64,000 bases of DNA from Prado023 sp963736425 (GCA_963736425.1 CAVTOX010000008.1:1-64000); one strand, 5' to 3'; positions 9,010 to 18,367 are shown, counted from the stretch's first letter. The notes: a model not told the origin generated them from the sequence alone. Translations and numbers: made by a program.

Positions 9010-10873
9010 ATGACCGTTACGGAGACTGGCGTTGCGTTGCTCCTGGCCGGGCTTGCGCTCTACGGCCTCGGGGTTCCGTTGGCCTGGCTTCTGCCCGCCC
9101 CTGCCGAATCGCAGTGGGTGCACCGAATCGCGATCGGGCCGCTGTACGCGATCGCCCTCGCGACGGTGGGCGCTTGGTTGCTCGGCAACCTCGGCGTTCA
9201 ACTCCACCCGCTGCAACTGGTGGGGTTAATGGCCGCCGCTTGGGCGGTCGCATGGTGGAGGACCGGGGCCCAGTGGCGGTTGCGACAGTCCCTGACTGGG
9301 GCCATCGGCCCGGCATCGATGGTCGGTATGGCGGCTGTCGTGTGGTTCTTGTCGTTGGTCGGCTACGGGCTCTACCTGCCCAACCGAGACTTCAAGAACC
9401 ATGCGTACTTCGTCGCGCAGGTGGCCTTCACCAAGTCCGCGGACTCGGCCCAGGTCTTCAGGGCGTCGCCGCTGTCAGAACCCAATGACACCAGCTTCTA
9501 TCCGTTCGGGACTCCACACCCTGCTTGGTTGGGCTCTGCCCACCGCCGATTCGCCCTCCGTCGGGATCACGGCTGCGTCAGCCGTACTCGTCACCTCGTT
9601 GTCGATGCCTTTGGCGTTGGTGGCCCTTGCGCGGCTGTGGGATCCTCACTCACAAGCACTGTGGGTCATCGCCGGTAGCGGCGGAGTGTTCATCCTCGGT
9701 CTCACGGAGGACTTCCGCATCGGGTCGGTGGTGCTCATCGTCGGCTCCTCCCTGTACGCCGCTGGGCTGGCAGCCCTCTGGCTCTGGGTGCGTGAGAGGC
9801 AACTGGCGGCACTCACCGGACTCGCGTTGGCCACGCTTGGGCTGTTCGTCCTTCACGTAGCCGAGGCGGCAGGACTCGCCCTGGTCGCGGCCGCTTGTGT
9901 GCCCCTTGTCATGCGGGCCAGAGGCGGAACCCCTTTCCCATGGAGGCACGCCGGGCTCCTGGCCGCAGTCCTGGGCCTTGTTGTGCTGATGCTGTCGGGG
10001 AAGCTTCGACGGCTGTTCGCGATCCCAGGTTCGGGCTTTCGCTGGGACCTCCAAGCCAATTCGGAGGATCCCGTCACTGCAGCCCTCGTCTCCCTGCTCC
10101 AACAGCCATCCGGATTCGTTGGCGTCGCCCTCGTGTGGCTCGTGGTGGCAATTGTCGGCTTCTGGCTGTCGCGACGTCGCAAGCTGAGTCCGGTGCCACT
10201 CATCGCCTTCTGCGTGCCTGTAGTCCTCGGCACGCTGGCAGGGATGAGTGCCACTCCGGGGTGGCTCAATCTGCTAACCGCACCGTGGTACGGCACCGCC
10301 GCCCGAACCGGGCTCATGGCGGCCGCGCCCGTGATCCTGGGGGCATCTCTTTCGATGTCGGCCCTCGTGATGCGGTCTCGGGATGGTCACCGCGTGGTCG
10401 GCTGGCTGCTCGCAGCCGCGATGATCGCTGCTATGGCTGTCCAGGTGGTGCCCTCGCGGCGAGCGGACCTTCGGTCGACTCTCGCCGGGGCGGGTGACAC
10501 CCTCCAAATCGCTCGCCTCCTCGAGGAGCGAATCGAGGAAGGAGGTGCGGTTCTGAACCTCGAGGGCGATGGCACGGCCAATATGTTCGCCTATGCTCGC
10601 GTACCGGTCCTCGATGGTCTCGGCCCGGATCCGCGTTTGGAGATGCCGTGGGGAGGAGCCTTGACCGATTCACTGCTTGAGCTGGACGACCCCGCTGTCG
10701 CAGAACGGTTGGATGACCTGGGGGTGGAGTACATCGCACTCGGGACAACGTCACGCTACTGGGGCGCACGGACTGGATACTCCTGGCAGCAGGTGGCCAG
10801 CCAACCCCAGGTGAAGCTGGAGCTGGTGGGGACAGACCTCGTTGTACTTCGCTACGTTGGGGGACCCTCATGA
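9010..10873 (+). CDS. Large polytopic membrane protein, GT-C glycosyltransferase-like (one frameshift)
   Basis: The start ATG at 9010 has GGGGAG just upstream. About a dozen hydrophobic helices are followed by a soluble C-terminal domain (last about 150 residues) with LEGDGTANMFAYARVPVLDG and DDLGVEYIALG, an arrangement seen in Actinobacterial membrane proteins such as DUF6541 and related mannosyltransferase-like families. The frame breaks near 9511, where an extra A in TTCGGG(A)CTCC splits FYPFG from LHTLLGWALP. The correction gives about 620 residues. The first loop contains NRDFKNHAYFVAQ. The role is probably transfer of lipid-linked sugars to surface polymers or proteins; the specific reaction is not known. 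The next gene overlaps its stop by ATGA. Confidence 0.6.
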
Positions 10874-11337
10874 GGAGCCCTGGGATCCGAGCAGCGTGTG
10901 GGGTGGGGCTCCTCGCGGTGCTGATCGGCAGCTACTTGCAGGATCCACAGTCCATTCGAGCAGGTCAGATCGTGTTCGTCCCGGCATCGGGCGTCGTCGA
11001 GGAAGGTAATCTCGGGCTCTCCGGTGCAGTATCGATCCAGAATTGCACGACCACGGCCGATGGACTCCTCGTGACTGGGATCGTCGCAACCGACGACGAA
11101 CTCGCCACCGTCCTTGTCTGGCCAGTTCGGGGAGAGACCGCTGGAGTCGCGGTTGGCAATGGTGCACCCATGGGGTCCACGCAAGGGGACGGTGGCTCCG
11201 GGCGGTTCGAGATCGCTCTTCCTTGGGCAAGTACCTCATCGAGATTCGCCCTGGTCGACGCAGACTCGTTGGGTGAGCCCGGTGAGCCTGTCACCGGTGC
11301 GGGGTCCACCTGTCCTGACTCCGAACAAGGCGGTTAG
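10870..11337 (+). CDS. Small membrane-anchored or secreted protein, unknown
   Basis: 155 residues beginning in the ATGA overlap with the preceding gene, so probably translationally coupled to it. One N-terminal hydrophobic segment (ACGVGLLAVLIGSYL) could be a signal peptide or anchor. The remainder is a beta-rich Gly/Val/Thr domain with two cysteines (IQNC and STCPD) that might pair outside the cell. No family is recognised. Its position between two GT-C-type membrane proteins suggests a role in the same surface pathway. Confidence 0.55.
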   Translation: MRSPGIRAACGVGLLAVLIGSYLQDPQSIRAGQIVFVPASGVVEEGNLGLSGAVSIQNCTTTADGLLVTGIVATDDELATVLVWPVRGETAGVAVGNGAPMGSTQGDGGSGRFEIALPWASTSSRFALVDADSLGEPGEPVTGAGSTCPDSEQGG

Positions 11338-11434
11338 CGAGTGGCGATCCGGTCAGGATTACCTCCGAGCCCAGCGGGTCAGCATAGAATCCGGGCCAAA
11401 TGCTCGAGGCGGGACCAGCGATAGGGGGAAACGC

Positions 11435-12880
11435 GTGCTCACGCGTGAACGCCTGGGCCGGGCAGCTGCCGCAGCGCTGGCCATCTTGGCGGCGATCCTC
11501 GTGGCTGCTCGACTCATCCCCGGCAGGGACTACGACAGAGGGATCTACATCTCAGTCGCGGAGCGGCTGCGTGCCGGTGACCGACTCTATGCCGATGTCT
11601 GGGACAACAAGGACCCGTTGTTCTACTGGCTCCTGGCGCTCGGGAGGACGGCCACTCCGTATGCGGATTTCGTGCTTGAGGCGGTATGGCTGGTAGTTGC
11701 CTGCGTCTCAGTCCATCTGGTCGGCCGGCGGCTTGGGGTCGACCGCTCCTTGGGGATCCTCGTCGCATACGTGGCAACGCCGCTACTTCTCACGGGCGAG
11801 CTCTACGCGCCGGGTGCCACGCACCTGCCCGGTATCGCTGTCGCGCTTGCGTCCCTGTGCGCCTGTCTCTGGAACAGGCCCGTTGCGGGCGGGATCATCC
11901 TCGCGATTCTTTGCTTCTTGAAGCTCATACTGCTGCCGCTCGCGTTGGCGCTTATCGTCGTGGGGTGTTGGCGCACGTGGACGAAGCGACGTTTCGCGAG
12001 GTTCGTCGTGGCCTATGTGGCTGGGTGCGCGACCTTTCTGGTCATCCTGGGGGCCCGCGGCGAACTGGACGGGTACCTCTCATTGATGGGGATGAACCTC
12101 GCCTACTCGTCATCAGACCTCTTGATCGATCCGAACAACCCGATCGGCGATCACCTTCGACGGTCGTTCGGCTTCCAGGGCGCTTTCGTCTTCCTTCTGA
12201 TCTCTGTCGTCTTGGTTGTCTCCTTCTTTCGGGAACCTCAATCTACAGATTCCGCACGTTCCGCGATTCGAGTTCTCCGGGAGATGGCAGGAGTTGCTCT
12301 CGTCGGGGGCCTGGGCGTGCTCGCAATAACAGGGATGTGGAGAAGCCATGGCCAGACTCTCTATCTCGCAAGCACTTTGAGCCTGTTGTTGATCGCTCGG
12401 CAGTTCCTCCAAGGGAGGTCCTCTGCTTCGTTCGTGGCACTCGCCCTCCTAGCCTTCTCGGCCGTGTTCCTATCCGGGGTGCCGTACCTTCCCACCTTCC
12501 TCGCTCCGGTCCGTGCTGTCCCCGATCACCTGGCTGCACTGACACGGCCGAGTCCCGAGACCGGAGCGCTCTTGCGCGCGGCGAGTAGCGGGCGGTATGC
12601 GCGGATCGGCATGCACGACGACTTGGGACACGCCGAAGGACTGGGCTCCTGGACACTCGCGTGCCCACGGTTCCATCAATACCCCTTCAACTCCCCAGAG
12701 ACGCTCGATCAGGTGCTGGAATGCGCGTCCGTGCAGCCATACCTCCTCGTCTCGGAGTCGGCCGTCACCGGGGACGGGTGGGAGGACTGGAATCGTTACA
12801 TCGCCGGCGTGGAGTCGGCACTCGCCCGTGATTACGAGTGCCGACCCTACGTTGGCGGACGGCTGTGCACCCACCGTTGA
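11435..12880 (+). CDS. Membrane glycosyltransferase, PMT/ArnT-like (GT39/GT83-type)
   Basis: 481 residues from a GTG at 11435 with AGGGGGA about 8 nt upstream. Open sequence continues further 5', but this start has the best ribosome site and places the first helix at the N-terminus. The first outer loop reads GRDYDRGIYISVAERL then YADVWDNKDPLFYW, the classic acidic 'D-x-x-x-Y ... D-x-W-x-x-K-x-P' loop of dolichyl/polyprenyl-phosphate sugar transferases. About ten helices follow, then a soluble C-terminal part with HDDLGHAEGLGSW and four cysteines. It likely glycosylates a protein or lipid at the outer face. It ends 15 nt from the convergent gene at 12895. Confidence 0.7.
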   Translation: MLTRERLGRAAAAALAILAAILVAARLIPGRDYDRGIYISVAERLRAGDRLYADVWDNKDPLFYWLLALGRTATPYADFVLEAVWLVVACVSVHLVGRRLGVDRSLGILVAYVATPLLLTGELYAPGATHLPGIAVALASLCACLWNRPVAGGIILAILCFLKLILLPLALALIVVGCWRTWTKRRFARFVVAYVAGCATFLVILGARGELDGYLSLMGMNLAYSSSDLLIDPNNPIGDHLRRSFGFQGAFVFLLISVVLVVSFFREPQSTDSARSAIRVLREMAGVALVGGLGVLAITGMWRSHGQTLYLASTLSLLLIARQFLQGRSSASFVALALLAFSAVFLSGVPYLPTFLAPVRAVPDHLAALTRPSPETGALLRAASSGRYARIGMHDDLGHAEGLGSWTLACPRFHQYPFNSPETLDQVLECASVQPYLLVSESAVTGDGWEDWNRYIAGVESALARDYECRPYVGGRLCTHR

Positions 12881-12894
12881 TCGGCCGTGGTAGG

Positions 12895-14271
12895 TCAAGG
12901 AGAGATGAGAAGCACGTAGCCGTTCTCCTCACCAAGGGACCTCCAACCTCGTTCCTCGACCAGCACATGAGCCAGCGCCGACTCCTGCTCCAGTAAAGCG
13001 CTGGTTGGCTTGAGTTCGCCGAGGAGCGCCTCCCATTCGCCGTGAAGACCCTCGAGACCGAGGTAGTCCTCGATGTATCGAGGTCCGTAGCGGTCCGTGC
13101 GACCGTCGATACCCACCATGTCGCCCGGCCCAGCGAACTGGAGTACGAGACCTGCCAGGTTGTAGTCGTTGAGCACTCTCTGGGTGCCGGGGAGCATGCC
13201 TACTCTCTGCGCCAGTTGAACCGGGTACTCGTCCGTGGGCAGCAGGTCCCGACCTGGCAGCATTGCCAACCCGCCGACCGTGAAGATGCCCGCAATGACG
13301 ATGCCGACCGGTGCGGCCCACCGAGGCTCAGGCGTGGTCCCGACTGTTGGGAACGCGAGTGTGAGCCGATCTGCGACCAGAGGAGCGAGAATCAGGAGGG
13401 CAGGCGCAACATTCCGCATGGCAGTCCAAGAGAAGAGGAGCAGGAGAACGGCGGCGAGCACGGTCGACCGCGGGGTGCGTGTCCGCGACATTGAGACGAT
13501 GATGAGGACCGCCATGGCCGCCGTCAGCAGGCCCAGTTGATCCATTGGCGTGGTCGGGCGCCACTCCTCAATGGCGTCGGTGGCCCCGGAGAATCGAAGG
13601 ATGGCGAGGGTGCTGGCGGATCCAGCCGGGGTCAGTGTTCCGATGACAGCGCTGAACAGGCTCAGTGACAGAGCCTTGAGAGCTATCTGATCTCGGATCC
13701 CGTGATCCAGAGCGCGGCCTAGAGCGACGAGCATCAGGACCATCGGTACGAGGACCCAGCCGCCATGGAAGTTAGCCCAGATCCAAGTTGCTGGGAACAT
13801 CAGCCACCACCGGGGCAAGCGCCCTGTTGAAAGAGCGCAGACCAGAACCCCACCCAGGGCAGCGGCGCCGATGAGCGACGCCTGGTTCGACCGTTCCTGG
13901 GACACGGCGACGACCGCGGTAGCGGCGATCACGTAGGGGAAGCCCGCTAGGATCGCGGGCCTTCCACGCAAGGTCGAGTTGGCCAGGAGGACGACTGCGG
14001 CTGCGGCAGTGATCGTCCGGTACGCAACAAGCCCAGGCCAACCTGTGAGTGCATGAACCACATGAAGTGCAACTTCCGCAAGCCACTGGGTAGTGACCCA
14101 CGGTTGGGGGTCAGGCGCGAAGGACCAATCCGCACCGATGCCATGGATCGTTCGCGCCGACAGGATCTCGTGCCCGGCGAGGAGGTGCCAGTACAGGTCC
14201 ACGTCTCGGATCTGCAGACGAACGGAGGCCAACAGGAGCACCCCGGTGATGAGCCCGATGAGAACGGACAC
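12895..14271 (-). CDS. Polytopic membrane protein, ArnT/GT-C-like
   Basis: 458 residues from a GTG at 14271 (first residues MSVLIGLITGVLLL). About ten helices, with a first outer loop VDLYWHLLAGHEIL ... DWSFAPDPQPWVTTQWLAEV that again fits a GT-C transferase. The C-terminal soluble part carries RVLNDYNLAGLVLQF and GIDGRTDRYG. As sequenced, the open frame continues upstream into the pilin gene flp (to 14559), but a hairpin at 14285-14314 and the pilin comparison show that this fusion results from one extra base in the pilin. No strong ribosome site is seen before the GTG, so the start is approximate. Confidence 0.65.
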   Translation of the reverse strand: MSVLIGLITGVLLLASVRLQIRDVDLYWHLLAGHEILSARTIHGIGADWSFAPDPQPWVTTQWLAEVALHVVHALTGWPGLVAYRTITAAAAVVLLANSTLRGRPAILAGFPYVIAATAVVAVSQERSNQASLIGAAALGGVLVCALSTGRLPRWWLMFPATWIWANFHGGWVLVPMVLMLVALGRALDHGIRDQIALKALSLSLFSAVIGTLTPAGSASTLAILRFSGATDAIEEWRPTTPMDQLGLLTAAMAVLIIVSMSRTRTPRSTVLAAVLLLLFSWTAMRNVAPALLILAPLVADRLTLAFPTVGTTPEPRWAAPVGIVIAGIFTVGGLAMLPGRDLLPTDEYPVQLAQRVGMLPGTQRVLNDYNLAGLVLQFAGPGDMVGIDGRTDRYGPRYIEDYLGLEGLHGEWEALLGELKPTSALLEQESALAHVLVEERGWRSLGEENGYVLLISP

Positions 14272-14284
14272 CGGTGGAGAGTGC

Positions 14285-14314
14285 CGAAGCCCCCACGCGG
14301 ACGCGGGGGCTTCG
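14285..14314 (-). terminator. Hairpin between flp pilin and the downstream membrane protein
   Basis: Perfect 10-bp stem (CGAAGCCCCC / GGGGGCTTCG) with a 10-nt loop, lying between the expected pilin stop (14358) and the next start (14271). There is no T-run, so it may be a weak terminator or an mRNA-processing or stability hairpin that sets a high pilin to low downstream ratio. Confidence 0.6.
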
Positions 14315-14357
14315 ATGGGATGGTCGCGCTCAGGCGTCCCCTCGTGCACTGTCGGGA

Positions 14358-14559
14358 TCAACTGGGAATGGAGTTGCCCGCACGAGAGAATCCGGCGGAG
14401 AGGCTGACCAGAGAAGAAGAGAAGGGAAACTATCAGGACGAGAGCGATGAAGACGACGAGGAGCAAGTACTCAACGATGCCTGCGCCAACTTGGCGGCGC
14501 GACACGCGACACGTTGTCTCCTTGACCAGCACTTCCAGTTCAGTGAACATCTTGAGCAC
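14358..14559 (-). CDS. flp: Flp/Fap-type pilin (one-base frameshift near its end)
   Basis: Major-pilin-like protein of the Tad system. The GTG start at 14559 has GGAG 8 nt upstream. After a charged leader comes G-AGIVEYLLLV, the Flp motif in which prepilin peptidase cuts after Gly ahead of Glu+5/Tyr+6, then one hydrophobic helix. The observed frame reads FFSGQPLRRILS; removal of one C at 14401-14406 gives FFSGQLSAGFSRAGNS..., matching the neighbouring pilin, and a TGA at 14358. Expected length is 66 residues. Either the base is a consensus error or this copy is genuinely altered. Confidence 0.8.
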
Positions 14560-14617
14560 GGTTGTTCTCCAATGTCGATTCTCCCGAAGGCACGGGATTC
14601 CTTGACGGTTCAGAAGA

Positions 14618-14660
14618 ATGACGAAACGGGGTGGGCGCAGCGCCCACCCCGTTTCGTCAT
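14618..14660 (-). terminator. Strong terminator hairpin after the second pilin gene
   Basis: Perfect 20-bp inverted repeat (arms 14618-14637 and 14641-14660, starting ATGACGAAACGGGG) with a 3-nt loop, 5 nt beyond the pilin stop at 14666. It would stop or attenuate transcription before the next pilin copy. Confidence 0.85.
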
Positions 14661-14665
14661 CTCGA

Positions 14666-14863
14666 CTACTTCAGCGAGTTGCCGGCGCGCGAGAACGCGG
14701 AGCCGAGGTTGCCGGTGAAGAACGCCAGGGCAACGATCAGCGCGAGGGCGATGAACACGACAAGCAGCAGGTACTCAACGATGCCGGCGCCCTCTTCGCG
14801 ACGGGCGGCCTTGCTTGCGAAGTCGCGAACGCGGACCTCAAGGTCGGTGTAGAAGCTAAGCAT
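14666..14863 (-). CDS. flp: Flp/Fap-type pilin (intact)
   Basis: 65-residue prepilin from the ATG at 14863, with GGAG about 8 nt upstream. Charged leader, then EEGAGIVEYLLLV with the prepilin cleavage site after Gly, then a single hydrophobic helix and the short tail FFTGNLGSAFSRAGNSLK. This is the full structural subunit of a Tad (Flp) pilus, assembled by the TadA/B/C machinery encoded upstream. It has its own long leader region and a very strong terminator, consistent with high, separate expression. It is a close paralogue of the 14358-14559 gene. Confidence 0.9.
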   Translation of the reverse strand: MLSFYTDLEVRVRDFASKAARREEGAGIVEYLLLVVFIALALIVALAFFTGNLGSAFSRAGNSLK

Positions 14864-15242
14864 TGTGGTGCTCCATTCTCTGAAGTATCTTGCGGGCCGG
14901 AGTGAATTCGATTCTTTTCTCGCCCGGAGTTGCATGGTTCCGCGCGATGTCATCAGTGTAAATCGTTGGACGAGGCCTGCCTAGACAGTCTTGGGGGACA
15001 CAGCCGGGGACACTTCCATCGATCGCTCTACCCACTTTGTTGTGCGCGTGTCCCGGTAGGTCATACGGCCGGCATATATGGGAACGCGATCCCAGGGGCC
15101 GTTCTCAGGCGTGTGCAGCTCGCGCCCGTCAACCATCGCAACGCCGTATCCCGGAGGTGGTCCTTCGGGCGACGAACGAGTTCGAACCCCGCGAAGCCGC
15201 CCACCCGTGCAAACGAGTTAGCCTCGACGATGTCCCTCGGGC
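14864..15242. other. Intergenic region upstream of the intact pilin
   Basis: No gene is supported. On the minus strand TACACT near 14957 could serve as a -10 box for the pilin, but no good -35 box is seen. Confidence 0.35.
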
Positions 15243-15345
15243 CAGGGAGTTGCCGGCCCGGGAGAACGCGGAGCCGAGGTTGCCGGTGAAGAACGCAAGG
15301 GCAACGATCAGCGCGAGGGCGATGAACACGACGAGCAGCAGGTAG
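15243..15345 (-). pseudogene. Truncated third Flp pilin copy
   Basis: About 100 nt nearly identical to the middle and end of the intact pilin (14684-14774), encoding YLLLVVFIALALIV through SAFSRAGNSL. The leader, the cleavage site and the EY motif are missing; directly upstream the frame meets a stop, and the 3' stop is lost. It lies 110 nt after the tadC stop. A decayed duplicate or a rearrangement/assembly remnant. Confidence 0.75.
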
Positions 15346-15454
15346 TTAAGTTCCTGCTCGCGCGCGAGGGATCGGTGGCGGCGAATCCAACTCGAAGCGA
15401 CATCGTGGTCTTCAACGGCGAACCCGCACCCCTGCGAGACAGCCGAATCGCAAT

Positions 15455-16387
15455 CTATGACGAGAAGAAATCGCCGATCTGTAGGACCGCGGGCCCGATC
15501 AATACGATGAAGACCGAAGGCATGATGCAGAAGAGAATCGGGAAGATCATTTTGATCGGCAGTTTGTTTGCCGCCTCTTCGATTCGCTGCGACCGCTTGA
15601 TCCGCATCTCACCCGCCTGAACCCGCAGCACTTCGGCGATCGGCATCCCGAGCTTCTCAGCCTGGATCATCGAGCCAATGAAGATGCGGAGGTCGTCAAC
15701 GTCGGTTCGGTCTGCCAGTGCACGAAGCGCATCCGCCCTGCTGCTGCCGATCTGGACCTCCTTGAGCACCCGACGGAACTCGTCGGACAGGGGCCCATCG
15801 GTGTTCTGGGCCACCTGTGCCAGGGCCGCGTCGAAGGCAAGGCCGGACTCCACCGAGACGGTGAGAAGATCAAGGCTGTCCGGAAGCGCCTGCTGGATGG
15901 CCTTGGATCGTTCCTTGGCCTTGTCGTGCAGTCTGATGTCGGGGAGGAAGAACCCGAGAACGCCCAGGGCCGCTCCCCAGATCAGCGCCCAGAGAGGTTT
16001 GTCCAAGAGGAACAGAACTCCACCGACCAACGCCGCCATTGCCACCGCAGTCAGGACTTTGGCGGCTAGGACACGATCAGCGGACCAGTTGGGCGGATTC
16101 CCCGCCATCTCAAGCCTTCTTGCGGTGCTCTTGGCCCAGTTGGCGCCCGCGAGGGTCTTCGCCTTGTCCATAGTCCAGGCAGTGAAGGGTGCGCCGACGC
16201 GGGTACCGAAGGGCTTGTCGTAGGCGTTGCGCATGTCGTCGGGGAGAGGCCCGCCAATCGCTTCGATGGCAGCCATTGACGACGCGATCTCCGACTTCTC
16301 CTTGCCGAGAACGCCAGCGAGGGCTATTGCCGTTGCCACGCCCAGAAAGACCGCAGCGAGGCCGACGAGCAGGACCCAAGTCTGCAT
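15455..16387 (-). CDS. tadC: TadC, inner-membrane platform protein of the Tad pilus
   Basis: 310-residue type II secretion F-domain protein. N-terminal helix (WVLLVGLAAVFLGVATAIALAG), a helix pair near residues 110-150, then the cytoplasmic T2SSF domain with LPDSLDLLTVSVESGLAFDAAL and ADRTDVDDLRIFIGSMIQAEKLGMPIAE (two blocks separated by a short spacer), then KLPIKMIFPILFCIMPSVF and a final helix. With TadB it forms the membrane platform on which the TadA ATPase works to assemble Flp pilin. It starts 4 nt after the tadB stop, in one operon. Confidence 0.9.
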   Translation of the reverse strand: MQTWVLLVGLAAVFLGVATAIALAGVLGKEKSEIASSMAAIEAIGGPLPDDMRNAYDKPFGTRVGAPFTAWTMDKAKTLAGANWAKSTARRLEMAGNPPNWSADRVLAAKVLTAVAMAALVGGVLFLLDKPLWALIWGAALGVLGFFLPDIRLHDKAKERSKAIQQALPDSLDLLTVSVESGLAFDAALAQVAQNTDGPLSDEFRRVLKEVQIGSSRADALRALADRTDVDDLRIFIGSMIQAEKLGMPIAEVLRVQAGEMRIKRSQRIEEAANKLPIKMIFPILFCIMPSVFIVLIGPAVLQIGDFFSS

Positions 16388-16391
16388 GTGG

Positions 16392-18365
16392 TCACACCTC
16401 CATCTTCACGAGCTTGTTGACCCAGAGGATGCCGATCACGTAGAAGACTGCACCTACGGCGAGGATCAGCCAGCCGATCGGTTGGAAGAGGAGGAGCCCG
16501 ATGTAGTCGCGCCGGAAGATGGCGAAGAAGACCAGGAGGAAGATGGGCAGGATGGCGACGATCCACGTGGATATCCGGCCCTCTGCAGTGAGCGAGCGCA
16601 CCTGACGGCGCAGCCGTTCACGCTCGCGCAAGGTCGCCGCCACGTTGGTGAGCACCTCGGCAAGGTTGCCGCCGACCTGGGAGTGGGTCTTGATAGCCAG
16701 AACGACCCAGTGGAAGTCCTGGCTGTCCATCCGTTGAGCGACCGCTTCCAGAGTCTCCTCAAGGGGAAGGCCAAGCCGACTCTCCAGGAGCGCTCGGCTG
16801 ATCTCCTGGCCCAGCGGGCCTTGGTTCTCCTTCGCCAGTAGGTCGAGGCCTTGGGGTAATGAGTAGCCGGCGGCAAGGCTGCCAGCAAGCATCTGCATCC
16901 CGTCCGCGATCGCCTCGTAGAAGTCCTTGCGTCGCCTATCAGCACGCCAGCTGAGGTACAACCACGGAGCGAGCACGCCGACCGCAAGTGCCAGCAGTGT
17001 GACGAAGACGTTGAAGTCGCTGAGCAGAGTCGCCACGAGCGCAGCCGCGATGGCGATGAGAACGTGGACCACCGCCCACTCACCAGGCCGAAGGGGTATG
17101 TATGCGGACTCCAGCTTGCGGGAGAGTGCCGTGGTGTCTCGCTTGTCAGCGACTTTGTCCGCGAAGGAAACAAGCTTCCTCGTGGCCTGGCCGTCGCCTA
17201 GCCTTGTCTCCACCTGACCCTGGGCTGGCGTCACCGGTGCGCCGAGGGCCGACACCTCGTCGAGTCGACGCTTGACCCGGCCCTGCTGGCGGTTCTTCGT
17301 GTCCAGGGCGCCTATCACCAGGGCGACGATGGCGACCAGTGCAACAAACATCAGCCCGAGGACGACGGGAATGAACCAAGGCTGGGCGAAGGGACTCGGC
17401 TCGGCCTCAGCGACGGTGATGGGCCCGTATGCAGGCGCTGCCGCACTTGCCGTGGGGGCAGTACCGGCCGCGCTGATGACGGCGACGGCGCTGTCGGTGA
17501 TGGGAACATCTCCGACCAGCGCCGCTGAGACAAGTTCGGATGTGCCCGATTCGACGCCCTCCGGGACCTCTGCCGTCACTGACAACTGTGTCACCACCGT
17601 GCGAGCGGCCTGCTCGAAGGCCTTGGTCAATTCGCCAGCATCGGTGGCAGTGACGACAGTGCCGTTCCCCGCCTTCGCGAAGGCGGCCAGTTGAGCAGTC
17701 TGCTTTCCCGTCCCCAACGAAACAGCATCGAGCACGACCCCTGACTTCTTCAGGGCCTTGGCCGCGGACTTGGTCGATGCGTCGCTGCCCTCGTCCTCGC
17801 CGTCGGAGAGCAGGACCGCATTGCGAGTGCCCTCGGTGCCAAGCTCGGCCACTGTCAGCACCACCGCGTCATTCAGCGCGGTCGCGCCCTTGGCCTTCAA
17901 GGCGTCGATCGCCTCCTCGACCGCCGCGCGGTCCTCGGTGGGAGCCACTTCGACAGTGGACTTGTCCGCGAACGTCACGAGGCCGGCCTTTACGTCCGCC
18001 GGCAGGGTGTCAAGGTACTGCTTGGCTGCCTGCTGGGCCTGCGCCAACTTGTTGTTGTCGCCCATGGACCCGCTGGAGTCCAGGACGATCATTGTGGTGC
18101 GTGCCACGACAGGTCCGGCCTCGGCGGCTACTGGCGTAGCGGTGGTCGGCGCGTCAACGCCCCCGAGCGTCGTCCGGACACTCGCCGGGTCGATCGACTC
18201 GCCCTCGGCCAATCCTTCAGCGGAGAGGACGTAGGTGACAGCGCCATCGACCGACTCGACCTGCTGGATGCGTCCCTCTGGGGCCGCCCACGCGACACCC
18301 GTTCCCAGGCTGAGGGTAGCGGTGACCGCGCCCGCAGCCACCCACTTCATACTGCGGCCGTTCAT
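16392..18365 (-). CDS. tadB: VWA-TadB fusion: secreted von Willebrand A domain joined to a T2SSF platform domain
   Basis: 657 residues. The N-terminal signal peptide (about 1-28, ending GVAWA) is followed by a von Willebrand factor A domain (about 88-260) with an intact MIDAS motif DSSGS at about residue 93 and the distal LLSDGEDEG. A Thr/Ala-rich linker leads to a TM helix (about 335-355), a cytoplasmic linker, two helices (about 435-480), the T2SSF core (GMQMLAGSLAAGYSLPQGLDL and KTHSQVGGNLAEVLTNVA) and C-terminal helices. The C-terminal half is a full TadB. The signal peptide would place the metal-binding VWA domain outside, attached to the pilus platform, where it could bind a pilin, a surface partner or a host or particle ligand. 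It stands between tadA and tadC with 2-4 nt gaps. Confidence 0.88.
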   Translation of the reverse strand: MNGRSMKWVAAGAVTATLSLGTGVAWAAPEGRIQQVESVDGAVTYVLSAEGLAEGESIDPASVRTTLGGVDAPTTATPVAAEAGPVVARTTMIVLDSSGSMGDNNKLAQAQQAAKQYLDTLPADVKAGLVTFADKSTVEVAPTEDRAAVEEAIDALKAKGATALNDAVVLTVAELGTEGTRNAVLLSDGEDEGSDASTKSAAKALKKSGVVLDAVSLGTGKQTAQLAAFAKAGNGTVVTATDAGELTKAFEQAARTVVTQLSVTAEVPEGVESGTSELVSAALVGDVPITDSAVAVISAAGTAPTASAAAPAYGPITVAEAEPSPFAQPWFIPVVLGLMFVALVAIVALVIGALDTKNRQQGRVKRRLDEVSALGAPVTPAQGQVETRLGDGQATRKLVSFADKVADKRDTTALSRKLESAYIPLRPGEWAVVHVLIAIAAALVATLLSDFNVFVTLLALAVGVLAPWLYLSWRADRRRKDFYEAIADGMQMLAGSLAAGYSLPQGLDLLAKENQGPLGQEISRALLESRLGLPLEETLEAVAQRMDSQDFHWVVLAIKTHSQVGGNLAEVLTNVAATLRERERLRRQVRSLTAEGRISTWIVAILPIFLLVFFAIFRRDYIGLLLFQPIGWLILAVGAVFYVIGILWVNKLVKMEV

Positions 18366-18367
18366 GG

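Noticed and set aside
12895..14559. Genuine 554-residue pilin-glycosyltransferase fusion protein
   Set aside because: A one-base correction restores a normal pilin end matching its paralogue, and a hairpin lies between the two genes.
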